Shown here one piece after another: positions 26,978 through 34,340 of a stretch of DNA of 64,000 nucleotides (position 1 is its first letter; every line of letters begins with the position of its first letter). The DNA comes from UMGS1052 sp045532035. Its GTDB lineage: Bacteria; Bacillota; Clostridia; Oscillospirales; CAG-382. The notes beneath the pieces were generated by a model. That model ran no database searches. It saw only the letters and a program-made list of their open reading frames with translations, and was not told where the DNA came from. Both the position numbers and the translations under genes were made by a program. The stretch spans positions 1-64,000 of the forward strand of contig JAZSFD010000048.1 of the NCBI GenBank assembly GCA_045532035.1. Reading direction: 5' to 3'.

Positions 26978-27931
26978 ACGGAAATTTTCGATCTTCACTG
27001 CGATACGCCGTACAGAATGTACCGCGAAAAGCTGTCGCTCGATTCTGAAAAGCTCGACGGAGGACTTCCGGAGTTTTCTTCTTTCGACAAGGCTTATCAG
27101 ATTTTCGCAGTCTGGTCTGACAAAAACCGCCCGGCACAGCAGAATTACATTGACTTCTTCCCCACCGTTTCAAATCTCGAAAGAGAAATCGGAAAACACT
27201 CGGGCAAAGTGAAATTTTGCACAGAAAAAGAAGACCTTTTCGGGGAGGAAAAGCTGAAGCTTATCCTCGCGGTCGAGGGCTCCGATCTTCTGTGCGGCAA
27301 TCTCACACGGCTTTATGAGCTTTATTCCCGCGGAATGAGGCTTCTGACTCTTATGTGGCGGGGCGAAAATTGTGCAGGCGGAGCCCACGATACCGAAAAA
27401 GGGCTGACCTCTTTCGGAAAAGAGCTTGTCCGGGAATGTGAAAAGCTTGGCGTTGTTGTCGATCTTTCCCATGCCTCGCGTGAAACCTTTTCGCAGGTGG
27501 CGGAAATGGGAGATTTTCCGATAGTCGCATCGCATTCAAACGCTTATTCTGTTTGCCCTCACACAAGAAATCTCACCGACGATGAATTCTGTGAAATAGT
27601 GCGCCGCGGCGGACTTGTGGGTATAAACCTGCACGCACCCTTTGTAATCTCGGGCGCAAACACCGAAGATTACAGCTGCGACGAGCTTTTTGACGCTCTT
27701 TGCGAACATATAATATATTTTCTGTCACTTGGGGGCGAAAAGACTGTTTGTCTTGGTGCCGACCGTGACGGAATACCCCATGCCGACGGCTACACACCTG
27801 TGCGTTTTGCCGAAAGGCTTTATGGAAAACTTATAAAAAACGGTATCAATGAAAAAATAATAAAAGATATATTCAGCGGCAATGCAAAAAGCTTTTTTGA
27901 AAACCGACTGCCGCCGAAAGGAAGGATATAA
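26978..27931 (+). CDS. Membrane dipeptidase (M19 family), apparently with an ACG start
   Basis: A renal-type dipeptidase with the binuclear zinc site: His-x-Asp in 'FDLHCDTPYR', Glu in 'LAVEGSD', His in 'VDLSHAS' and 'VASHSNA', and Asp in 'GADRDG'. M19 enzymes split dipeptides, including D-amino acid ones. No ATG, GTG or TTG lies between the in-frame upstream stop (26960-26962) and the His-x-Asp motif. The first canonical start, at 27017, would delete it. GGGG at 26967-26970 lies 7 nt before ACG at 26978, exactly where the family starts, so ACG (317 residues) is taken as start. thrC begins 1 nt after its stop. Confidence 0.82.
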   Translation, partial: TEIFDLHCDTPYRMYREKLSLDSEKLDGGLPEFSSFDKAYQIFAVWSDKNRPAQQNYIDFFPTVSNLEREIGKHSGKVKFCTEKEDLFGEEKLKLILAVEGSDLLCGNLTRLYELYSRGMRLLTLMWRGENCAGGAHDTEKGLTSFGKELVRECEKLGVVVDLSHASRETFSQVAEMGDFPIVASHSNAYSVCPHTRNLTDDEFCEIVRRGGLVGINLHAPFVISGANTEDYSCDELFDALCEHIIYFLSLGGEKTVCLGADRDGIPHADGYTPVRFAERLYGKLIKNGINEKIIKDIFSGNAKSFFENRLPPKGRI

Positions 27932-27932
27932 A

Positions 27933-29438
27933 ATGAACTATTTCAGCACCCGTGACACCGAAAGGATCACACCAAAAACCAGCGCCCAGGCGATAAAGCA
28001 GGGTATTGCAGCCGACGGCGGCCTTTTTATGCCGGAAGAGATTCCCGGAATCACCCTTTCGGAGATCTCGGCACTTTCGGCTCTTCCCTATACCGAGCGC
28101 GCGGCGAATATCCTTTCAAAGTTCCTCACAGATTACAGCTATGATGAGCTTCTTGCCTCGGCGAAGGCGGCATATTCCGAAGAAAAATTTGTCGGCGGCG
28201 CCACAGACATCTCGGCTCTCGGCGACACTCACCGCGTGCTTGAGCTCTGGCACGGTCCCACCTGCGCTTTCAAGGACATGGCTCTTCAGATCATGCCCCG
28301 ACTTCTTTCGCTCGCCCTTAAAAAGACCGGAGAAAACCGCACCGCTTACATTCTTGTTGCCACATCGGGTGACACGGGAAAAGCGGCACTTGAGGGCTAC
28401 AAGGATGTGGACGGCGTAAAGATCGCCGTCTTTTATCCCGAGGACGGCGTTTCGGCAATGCAGAAGCTCCAGATGACCTCCCAGACAGGCGAAAATGTCA
28501 ATGTTTGCGCCATCAAGGGCAATTTCGACGACGCTCAGACAGGCGTGAAGAACATCTTCTCCAACAAGGATGTGGCAAAAAAGCTTGATGAAAACGGCAT
28601 TTTCCTGTCGAGTGCAAACTCGATCAACTGGGGAAGACTTGTGCCTCAGATCGTCTATTATGTATCGGCATATTGCGATCTTGTGTCTGAAGGCGACATT
28701 AAACTTGGCGACACCATCGACATCACCGTTCCCACAGGAAATTTCGGCAATATCTTTGCGGCATATGTGGCAAAACTCATGGGTATGCCCTTTGGCAAGC
28801 TCATCTGTGCCTCCAACCGCAACAACATTCTCACCAATTTCATAAATACGGGTGTTTACGACCGCAACCGTGAATTCTTCACCACCATGTCCCCCTCGAT
28901 GGACATCCTCATCTCCTCCAACCTCGAAAGACTTCTTTATCTCATCGCGGGTCCCGCACGCTGTGCGGCATATATGAAGTCGCTTTCCGAAATCGGAAAA
29001 TATGCAGTTGAGGAAGATGTGCTTTCGAAGATCAGAGAAAGCTTTGTGGCAGATTACTGCACTGAGGAAAATACCGCAAAGACCATCCGCGACACCTTCG
29101 ACAAATATTCCTATCTCATCGATACCCACACAGCTTGCGCGCTTTTCGCCTCGGTGAATGCCGAAAAGCAAAACGCGGCCGAGGGAAGATGTGTAAAAAT
29201 CCTCACCGCGTCGACCGCGTCTCCTTATAAATTCGCGGCAGATGTGCTGAAATCCCTCGGAAAGACACCTGAAAGCGAAAGCTTCGAGGTCATCTATGAG
29301 CTTTCGGAAGCCACCGAAACCGAAATTCCTGCACCTCTTGCAGCCCTTCGTGATGCAAAAGTCCGCTTCACCGACTCTGTCGGAAAGACATGGCAGGAGA
29401 TGCTTGCGGCATCCGAAAAATTCGTCGGAATCGAATAA
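27933..29438 (+). CDS. thrC: Threonine synthase
   Basis: A 501-residue PLP enzyme that turns O-phosphohomoserine into threonine. The N-terminal 'MNYFSTRD' with 'AIKQGIAADGGLFMP' is typical of the long (yeast/E. coli-like) ThrC type; the PLP lysine is in 'TCAFKDMALQ' near residue 110, and 'ATSGDTGKAALEG' binds phosphate. AAGGA is 6 nt before the ATG, inside the end of the dipeptidase gene. No other threonine genes are nearby, and no T-box or riboswitch leader was seen, as expected inside an operon. Confidence 0.92.
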   Translation: MNYFSTRDTERITPKTSAQAIKQGIAADGGLFMPEEIPGITLSEISALSALPYTERAANILSKFLTDYSYDELLASAKAAYSEEKFVGGATDISALGDTHRVLELWHGPTCAFKDMALQIMPRLLSLALKKTGENRTAYILVATSGDTGKAALEGYKDVDGVKIAVFYPEDGVSAMQKLQMTSQTGENVNVCAIKGNFDDAQTGVKNIFSNKDVAKKLDENGIFLSSANSINWGRLVPQIVYYVSAYCDLVSEGDIKLGDTIDITVPTGNFGNIFAAYVAKLMGMPFGKLICASNRNNILTNFINTGVYDRNREFFTTMSPSMDILISSNLERLLYLIAGPARCAAYMKSLSEIGKYAVEEDVLSKIRESFVADYCTEENTAKTIRDTFDKYSYLIDTHTACALFASVNAEKQNAAEGRCVKILTASTASPYKFAADVLKSLGKTPESESFEVIYELSEATETEIPAPLAALRDAKVRFTDSVGKTWQEMLAASEKFVGIE

Positions 29439-29642
29439 TCATTTCAGACTTTTTGCCTTGAAGGTGGCACAGACTGTGTCTGTGCAGGCGGTGGCATAGC
29501 TCGGTCCCACGCTGATGCGGGAGGCTGTGCAATACGCGTCACCGTCATGATAGATGCAGTTTTTCACATTGCACGAGATGCCCCTGATATGATCGGGCAC
29601 ATCCGAGCCTAAAAGCGAATTGTCAAAAAAACCTTTTCCCAT
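29439..29642 (-). CDS. DUF1540 domain protein
   Basis: A 67-residue protein with the DUF1540 pattern of Cys residues: 'ISCNVKNCIYHDGDAYCTA', then 'VGP', then 'ACTDTVCATF'. Four or more conserved Cys probably bind a metal ion. The family is common in spore formers and its role is unknown. It is convergent with thrC, the two stop codons being adjacent. The start at 29642 has AGGAGG 10 nt upstream. Confidence 0.85.
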   Translation of the reverse strand: MGKGFFDNSLLGSDVPDHIRGISCNVKNCIYHDGDAYCTASRISVGPSYATACTDTVCATFKAKSLK

Positions 29643-29728
29643 TTTCAAAAACCTCCTTTTCAAAAGGGATATCACGGGTATAGTTTCGGCAAAAATCGAG
29701 CCGAATATACCGCGAAAGGACGATTTTT

Positions 29729-30430
29729 ATAATTTACACAATATCGGATCCCCATCTTTCGTTTTCCACCGACAAGCCGATGGATATCTTTGGCGCCCGA
29801 TGGGATAATCACGCCGAAAAGTTTGAGACCGAATGGAAAAAAGTCGTAAAAGAGTCGGATACCGTGGTCATCCCCGGCGACATTTCGTGGGCATCAAGCT
29901 TCGAGCAGGTTTATGAAGATCTGCGCTTCATCGACTCCCTTCCCGGCAGAAAGCTTATCGGCAAGGGCAACCACGACTATTGGTGGGCGACCATGAACAA
30001 GCTTACAAACTTCAAGGAAGAAAAAAAGCTTTCAACCATAGATTTTCTTTTCAATAACGCCTACGCCGTCGAAAACAAAATCATCTGCGGCACCCGCGGA
30101 TGGGTGAATGAATTTGGTGTCAAAAGCGAGGACGAAAGACTGATAAAGCGTGAGGCAGCCCGGCTTGAAATCTCTCTCAACGAGGGACTGAAGCTGAAAG
30201 ATACAAATCCCGATTCGGAAATGATCGTTTTTCTTCATTATCCCCCCATTTTCGGCGAATTTATGAATCTCGACATTCTCGATATCCTTTACCGCTTTGA
30301 TATTAAAAAGGTATATTTCGGTCATCTTCACAATGTGCGCGAAGAGCAGCTTGATAAGGAATATATCGGAATAAAACTTAATCTTGTTGCCTGCGACCAT
30401 GTTAACTTCGTGCCACAACCGGTGGAATAA
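29729..30430 (+). CDS. Metallophosphoesterase, apparently with an ATA start
   Basis: A calcineurin-like phosphoesterase of about 233 residues. Metal motifs are 'ISDPHLS' (D-x-H), 'PGDISWA', 'GNHDYWW', 'LHYPP' and 'FGHLH'. Between the in-frame stop TAG at 29681 and the D-x-H motif there is no ATG, GTG or TTG. The first ATG, at 29780, would remove the first metal motif. AAAGGA at 29715-29720 lies 8 nt before ATA at 29729, and homologues begin with Met right before the Ile-Tyr strand, so ATA is taken as the likely start or a mutated ATG. A small cytoplasmic single-domain enzyme; its substrate is unknown. Confidence 0.78.
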   Translation: MIYTISDPHLSFSTDKPMDIFGARWDNHAEKFETEWKKVVKESDTVVIPGDISWASSFEQVYEDLRFIDSLPGRKLIGKGNHDYWWATMNKLTNFKEEKKLSTIDFLFNNAYAVENKIICGTRGWVNEFGVKSEDERLIKREAARLEISLNEGLKLKDTNPDSEMIVFLHYPPIFGEFMNLDILDILYRFDIKKVYFGHLHNVREEQLDKEYIGIKLNLVACDHVNFVPQPVE

Positions 30431-30438
30431 GGGTAAAA

Positions 30439-30469
30439 TTGTACAAAAAAGTCTGCTTTTTTTGCACAA
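30439..30469 (+). terminator. Possible A/T-rich terminator hairpin
   Basis: TTGTACAAAAAA can pair with TTTTTTTGCACAA with one mismatch, 8 bp after the metallophosphoesterase stop. It has few G-C pairs, so its strength is doubtful. Confidence 0.35.
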
Positions 30470-30515
30470 TGATTATTGTAATAGTTGAATTTGTAATTAA
30501 TTTACACGAAAGCTC

Positions 30516-30543
30516 TTGACATATTTTGTAAATCATGTACAAT
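30516..30543 (+). promoter_or_regulatory. Sigma-A promoter of tig
   Basis: TTGACA (30516-30521), 16-bp spacer, TACAAT (30538-30543). The transcript would have a leader of about 125 nt that can fold, with CCGGAAA near 30611 pairing TTTCCGG near 30649 just before the ribosome site. Confidence 0.75.
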
Positions 30544-30675
30544 ATATTAGATAAAGTGGATAGAATCGCTTTAAGTTTTACTTATTTTTGTTAATAATTT
30601 ATTTTTCCCGCGCCGGAAATGCGTGGGTTCGGAAACCGTCTCCTGCGGCTTTCCGGAGAAAGGAATGGTTATAAA

Positions 30676-32208
30676 ATGCTTAAGAATGTTCAGGAAACCG
30701 AAAAGAACAAGATCGAGCTTACAGTCGTTATCGACAGAGCTGATTTTGAAGCCGCAGTTGCAGGCGTTTTCAAGAAAAACGTAAAGAAGATCCAGGTTCC
30801 CGGCTTCCGCAAGGGAAAGGCAACAAGAGGCATCATCGAAAAGTTCTACGGCAAGGGAGTTTTCTATGAAGACGCTCTCAACGAGCTTCTCCCCGATGCA
30901 ATCGATTCCGCAGTCAAGGAATCGGGATTCATCCCCGTTGAAACCCCCTCCATCACAGACGCTGACTTTGAAGCTGAAGAAGGCATCGTTGTCAAGGCTG
31001 CTTTCACACGCCGTCCCGATGTGAAGCTTGGAGAATACAAGGGCTATGAAGTAACAAAATACACAGTTAAGACCACTGACGCTGATGTTGATGCTGAGCT
31101 TGAAAATGTTCAGAAGCGCTATGCCCGCACAGTAAGCGTAGACGACAGAGCAGTTGTTGACGGCGATATCGCTGACATCGACTATGAAGGCTTTGTTGAC
31201 GGCGTTGCATTTGACGGCGGCAAGGCTGAAGGTCACAAGCTCAAGATCGGCTCCAAGCAGTTTATCCCCGGCTTTGAAGAGCAGATCATCGGTCACTCCA
31301 AGGGTGAAGAATTTGACATCGTTGTCAAGTTCCCCGAAGACTATCACTCCGAAGATCTCAAGGGCAAGGAAGCAACCTTCCGCATCAAGCTCAATGCTAT
31401 CGAATTTGAAGAGCTTCCTCTTCTCGATGACGAATTTGCAAAGGATGCATCCGATTTTGATACCATTGCTGTATACAAGGCTGATATCAAGGCTAAAATA
31501 GAAAAGAGAAATGCAGATGAGGCTGACATGAGAGTCGGCGAAGCTCTTGCAGAAAAGCTCTGCTCGGCAATCGAAGCTGAAATTCCCGAAGTTATGTACG
31601 AAAAGGAAACAGATCTTCTCGTCCGCGAACACGACATGAACCTCCGCCAGCAGGGTCTTTCGCTTGAAATGCTCATGCAGTACACAGGCATGAAGATGGA
31701 AGACATCCGCGCAAGATACGCAACAATGGCAGTTGCAAATGTAAGAAAGCAGCTTGCTCTTGCCGAGATCGTCAAGGCTGAAAAGATCGAGGCTGACGAC
31801 GCTTCTGTTGAAGCAAGATTCGAAGAACTTGCAACTCAGTTCGGCATGAAGGCCGAGGATGTCAAGGCAAGAATCGATGTTGAAGACATCAAGAGCGAAG
31901 TTGAAACTCTCAAGGCTTTCGAGATCGTCAAGAACTCCGCAAAGGTAACAGAAAAGACAGTTACCCGCGAAGAGCTTGAAGCTATCCTCAACCCCGAGGC
32001 AGCTTCCGCAGAAGAAAAACCCAAGAAGAAGACAGCCGCAAAGAAGACAACAACAAAGAAGGCTGATGCCGAGGGTGCCGAAAAGGAAGAAAAGCCCGCA
32101 AAGAAGACAACCTCCAAAGCAAAGGCAGAAAAAGCTGAAAAAGCTGAGGGCGAGGAAGCTCCCAAGAAGACCACAAGAAAAACCACAAAGAAGGCTGACG
32201 CCGAATAA
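30676..32208 (+). CDS. tig: Trigger factor with an extra Lys/Ala/Thr-rich tail
   Basis: A 510-residue ribosome-bound chaperone and peptidyl-prolyl isomerase. The ribosome-binding signature 'GFRKGKAT' is near residue 45, the FKBP-like domain lies about 150-245 ('VVDGDIADIDYEGFVDG'), and the helical C-terminal arms follow. Usual length is about 430. Here residues from about 430 on form a low-complexity tail rich in Lys, Ala, Thr and Glu ('KKTAAKKTTTKKADAE' type units), like histone H1 tails. The tail has no frameshift and its codons look like the rest of the gene. tig lies upstream of clpP and clpX, the usual order. Confidence 0.93.
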   Translation: MLKNVQETEKNKIELTVVIDRADFEAAVAGVFKKNVKKIQVPGFRKGKATRGIIEKFYGKGVFYEDALNELLPDAIDSAVKESGFIPVETPSITDADFEAEEGIVVKAAFTRRPDVKLGEYKGYEVTKYTVKTTDADVDAELENVQKRYARTVSVDDRAVVDGDIADIDYEGFVDGVAFDGGKAEGHKLKIGSKQFIPGFEEQIIGHSKGEEFDIVVKFPEDYHSEDLKGKEATFRIKLNAIEFEELPLLDDEFAKDASDFDTIAVYKADIKAKIEKRNADEADMRVGEALAEKLCSAIEAEIPEVMYEKETDLLVREHDMNLRQQGLSLEMLMQYTGMKMEDIRARYATMAVANVRKQLALAEIVKAEKIEADDASVEARFEELATQFGMKAEDVKARIDVEDIKSEVETLKAFEIVKNSAKVTEKTVTREELEAILNPEAASAEEKPKKKTAAKKTTTKKADAEGAEKEEKPAKKTTSKAKAEKAEKAEGEEAPKKTTRKTTKKADAE

Positions 32209-32238
32209 TCGGTTTTTAATAAGAAAAGCAAATGCAAA

Positions 32239-32281
32239 AGCAAAATGCGAAGCCTTGAGACATCACGGTTTCGCATTTGCT
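32239..32281 (+). terminator. Hairpin after tig
   Basis: AGCAAAATGCGAAGCC can pair with GGTTTCGCATTTGCT with one bulge and one G-T pair, followed by only a short T-rich stretch. It may partly separate tig from clpP expression. Confidence 0.5.
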
Positions 32282-32296
32282 GTTTGATATGGATTT

Positions 32297-32315
32297 TCGG
32301 TCAAAATGTGACCGA
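32297..32315. promoter_or_regulatory. Palindromic operator candidate ahead of clpP
   Basis: Perfect 7-bp arms TCGGTCA and TGACCGA separated by 5 bp. It lies about 75 bp before clpP, in the gap between tig and clpP. The GGTCA half resembles part of the CtsR heptad but the repeat here is inverted, not direct. No convincing sigma-A promoter was seen in the gap. Confidence 0.4.
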
Positions 32316-32388
32316 TCTTTAGCCGACTCATCAAAATTCGGCAAGAAAATAACCAAAAACGATAAAATTTCAGAAAGGATGATTTTTT

Positions 32389-32970
32389 ATGGCACTCGTA
32401 CCAATGGTTGTGGAACAGGAAGGACGCGGCGAGCGTTCTTATGACATCTATTCAAGACTTCTCAATGACCGCATCATATTCTTGTCTGACGAAGTCAACG
32501 ATGTGACCGCATCTCTTGTGGTCGCACAGCTTCTCTATCTCGAAGCAAAAGATCCCGAAAAAGACATCTGCCTTTATATCAACAGTCCCGGCGGCTCAAT
32601 CACCGCAGGCATGGCGATCTATGACACCATGAACTTCATCAAGTGCGATGTTTCGACCATCTGCGTCGGTATGGCGGCAAGCATGGGCGCTTTTCTGCTT
32701 GCAGCAGGCGCCAAGGGCAAAAGGCTTGCTCTTCCCAACTCCGAAATCATGATCCATCAGCCGCTCGGCGGAATGCAGGGTCAGGCAACAGACATCAAGA
32801 TTCATGCCGACCGCATCATCAAGATGCGCGAGACTCTCAATTCCATCCTTGCCGAAAAGACAGGCAAGCCCATTGAGATCATCGAAAAGGATACCGACCG
32901 CGACAATTTCATGTCGGCAAAGGAAGCCATGGAATATGGTCTTATAGACAAGGTAATCGAAAAGAGATAA
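32389..32970 (+). CDS. clpP: ATP-dependent Clp protease proteolytic subunit
   Basis: A 193-residue serine protease subunit that forms the 14-mer chamber used by ClpX or ClpC. The catalytic triad is visible: Ser98 in 'GMAASMGAF', His123 in 'MIHQPLGG' and Asp in 'DTDRDNFM' near residue 172. Length is standard. AAAGGA is 9 nt before the ATG. It precedes clpX by 41 nt, the usual tig-clpP-clpX order. Confidence 0.96.
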   Translation: MALVPMVVEQEGRGERSYDIYSRLLNDRIIFLSDEVNDVTASLVVAQLLYLEAKDPEKDICLYINSPGGSITAGMAIYDTMNFIKCDVSTICVGMAASMGAFLLAAGAKGKRLALPNSEIMIHQPLGGMQGQATDIKIHADRIIKMRETLNSILAEKTGKPIEIIEKDTDRDNFMSAKEAMEYGLIDKVIEKR

Positions 32971-33011
32971 GCTCTTTTCAAAAAATCAGCCCACAGAAAG
33001 GCAAAACATCA

Positions 33012-34241
33012 ATGGACGACAAGACAAAAAATCCCGTGTGCGCATTTTGCGGCAAAGAAGAAACCGATTTTTCAAAGATCATCATCGGTCCCAACGGAAT
33101 CAATATCTGCGCAAACTGCGTTTCGATCTGCGACAGCATACTTGAAGAATATGCCGAAAGCCTTGCGCCGGAAAAAAATTCTGAGGACGAGGAGATCTCA
33201 CTCGACACTCTCCCCAAACCTCATGAGCTGAAGGCTGAGCTTGACCGCCATGTTATCGGTCAGGACGATGCCAAAATCGCTCTTTGCGTTGCAGTCTACA
33301 ATCACTATAAAAGAATTTTGCAGAAAAACGAAGAAGACGACGGGGTAGAGATCCAGAAGAGCAATGTTCTCATGCTTGGTCCCACCGGTGTCGGAAAAAC
33401 TCTTCTTGCCCAGACTCTTGCAAAAATGCTCCGTGTTCCCTTCGCCATCGCCGATGCCACAACTCTCACCGAAGCGGGTTATGTAGGTGAAGATGTCGAA
33501 AACATTCTTCTCCGCCTCATTCAGGCGGCAGATTTCGATGTGGAAAAGGCTGAAAAGGGCATTATTTATGTCGATGAGATCGACAAAATCTCAAGACGCA
33601 GCGAAAACCGCTCGATCACCCGCGATGTTTCGGGCGAGGGCGTACAGCAGGCTCTTTTGAAGATCCTTGAGGGAACTGTTTCCAATGTTCCTCCCCAGGG
33701 GGGCAGAAAGCATCCCAATCAGGAATTCATTGAGATCGACACCTCAAACATTCTTTTCATCTGCGGTGGCGCTTTTGACGGCATCGAAGACATCATCTCC
33801 GAGCGCACAAAGGGCACCCAAACGATAGGCTATGGCGCAAGCGTGCTCACAGCCAAGGAGAAGGAAAAGGAATCTATCATCTCAAAAATTCAGGCGCGTG
33901 ACCTTGTAAAATACGGCATCATCCCCGAGCTTGTGGGAAGAATGCCCGTCATTGTGGGTCTTCAGAATCTTGACAAGAACGCTCTCAAGAGGATTCTTGT
34001 CGAGCCCAAAAACGCGCTTACAAAGCAATATCAGAAGCTCTTCAAGATGGACGGCATCACTCTTTCTTTTGAAGATGCGGCACTTGACGCTATCGCCGAG
34101 CTTGCCTGTGAACGCAAAACGGGAGCCCGCGGACTTCGTGCCATCACCGAGGAGATCATGACAAAGCTCATGTTCGACGCTCCCTCCGAAGAAGGCAAAA
34201 CCGAAATCGTCATCACTTCCGATATGATAAACAAAAAATAA
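33012..34241 (+). CDS. clpX: ATP-dependent Clp protease ATP-binding subunit ClpX
   Basis: A 409-residue AAA+ unfoldase. The N-terminal zinc finger has two Cys pairs ('CAFC' and 'CANC', about residues 9-38), Walker A is 'GPTGVGKT' near residue 118, Walker B 'IIYVDEIDK' near 185, the 'GYVGEDVE' pore loop lies between, and the 'RDVSGEGVQQALLK' sensor region follows. It feeds unfolded proteins to ClpP. A terminator follows directly, and lon, often next in relatives, is absent. Confidence 0.96.
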   Translation: MDDKTKNPVCAFCGKEETDFSKIIIGPNGINICANCVSICDSILEEYAESLAPEKNSEDEEISLDTLPKPHELKAELDRHVIGQDDAKIALCVAVYNHYKRILQKNEEDDGVEIQKSNVLMLGPTGVGKTLLAQTLAKMLRVPFAIADATTLTEAGYVGEDVENILLRLIQAADFDVEKAEKGIIYVDEIDKISRRSENRSITRDVSGEGVQQALLKILEGTVSNVPPQGGRKHPNQEFIEIDTSNILFICGGAFDGIEDIISERTKGTQTIGYGASVLTAKEKEKESIISKIQARDLVKYGIIPELVGRMPVIVGLQNLDKNALKRILVEPKNALTKQYQKLFKMDGITLSFEDAALDAIAELACERKTGARGLRAITEEIMTKLMFDAPSEEGKTEIVITSDMINKK

Positions 34242-34244
34242 GAC

Positions 34245-34278
34245 AAAGGACTGCGAAAAACATTTTTGCAGTCCTTTT
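34245..34278 (+). terminator. Terminator after clpX
   Basis: AAAGGACTGC pairs with GCAGTCCTTT across a loop of about 13 nt and ends in TTTTCT, starting 3 bp after the clpX stop. Confidence 0.85.
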
Positions 34279-34281
34279 CTA

Positions 34282-34310
34282 TTTACAAAACACGACTCTT
34301 GTGTTATAAT
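34282..34310 (+). promoter_or_regulatory. Sigma-A promoter of the GH35 gene
   Basis: TTTACA (34282-34287), 17-bp spacer, TATAAT (34305-34310), directly after the clpX terminator and 30 bp before the gene. Confidence 0.8.
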
Positions 34311-34340
34311 TTGCACAGAACTCCAAAAGGAGGAAAGATC

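Noticed and set aside
28116..29171. A 351-codon minus-strand open frame
   Set aside because: It is antisense to threonine synthase with no recognisable domain or ribosome site.
30571..31632. A 353-codon minus-strand open frame
   Set aside because: It is antisense to trigger factor and reflects that gene's codon bias.
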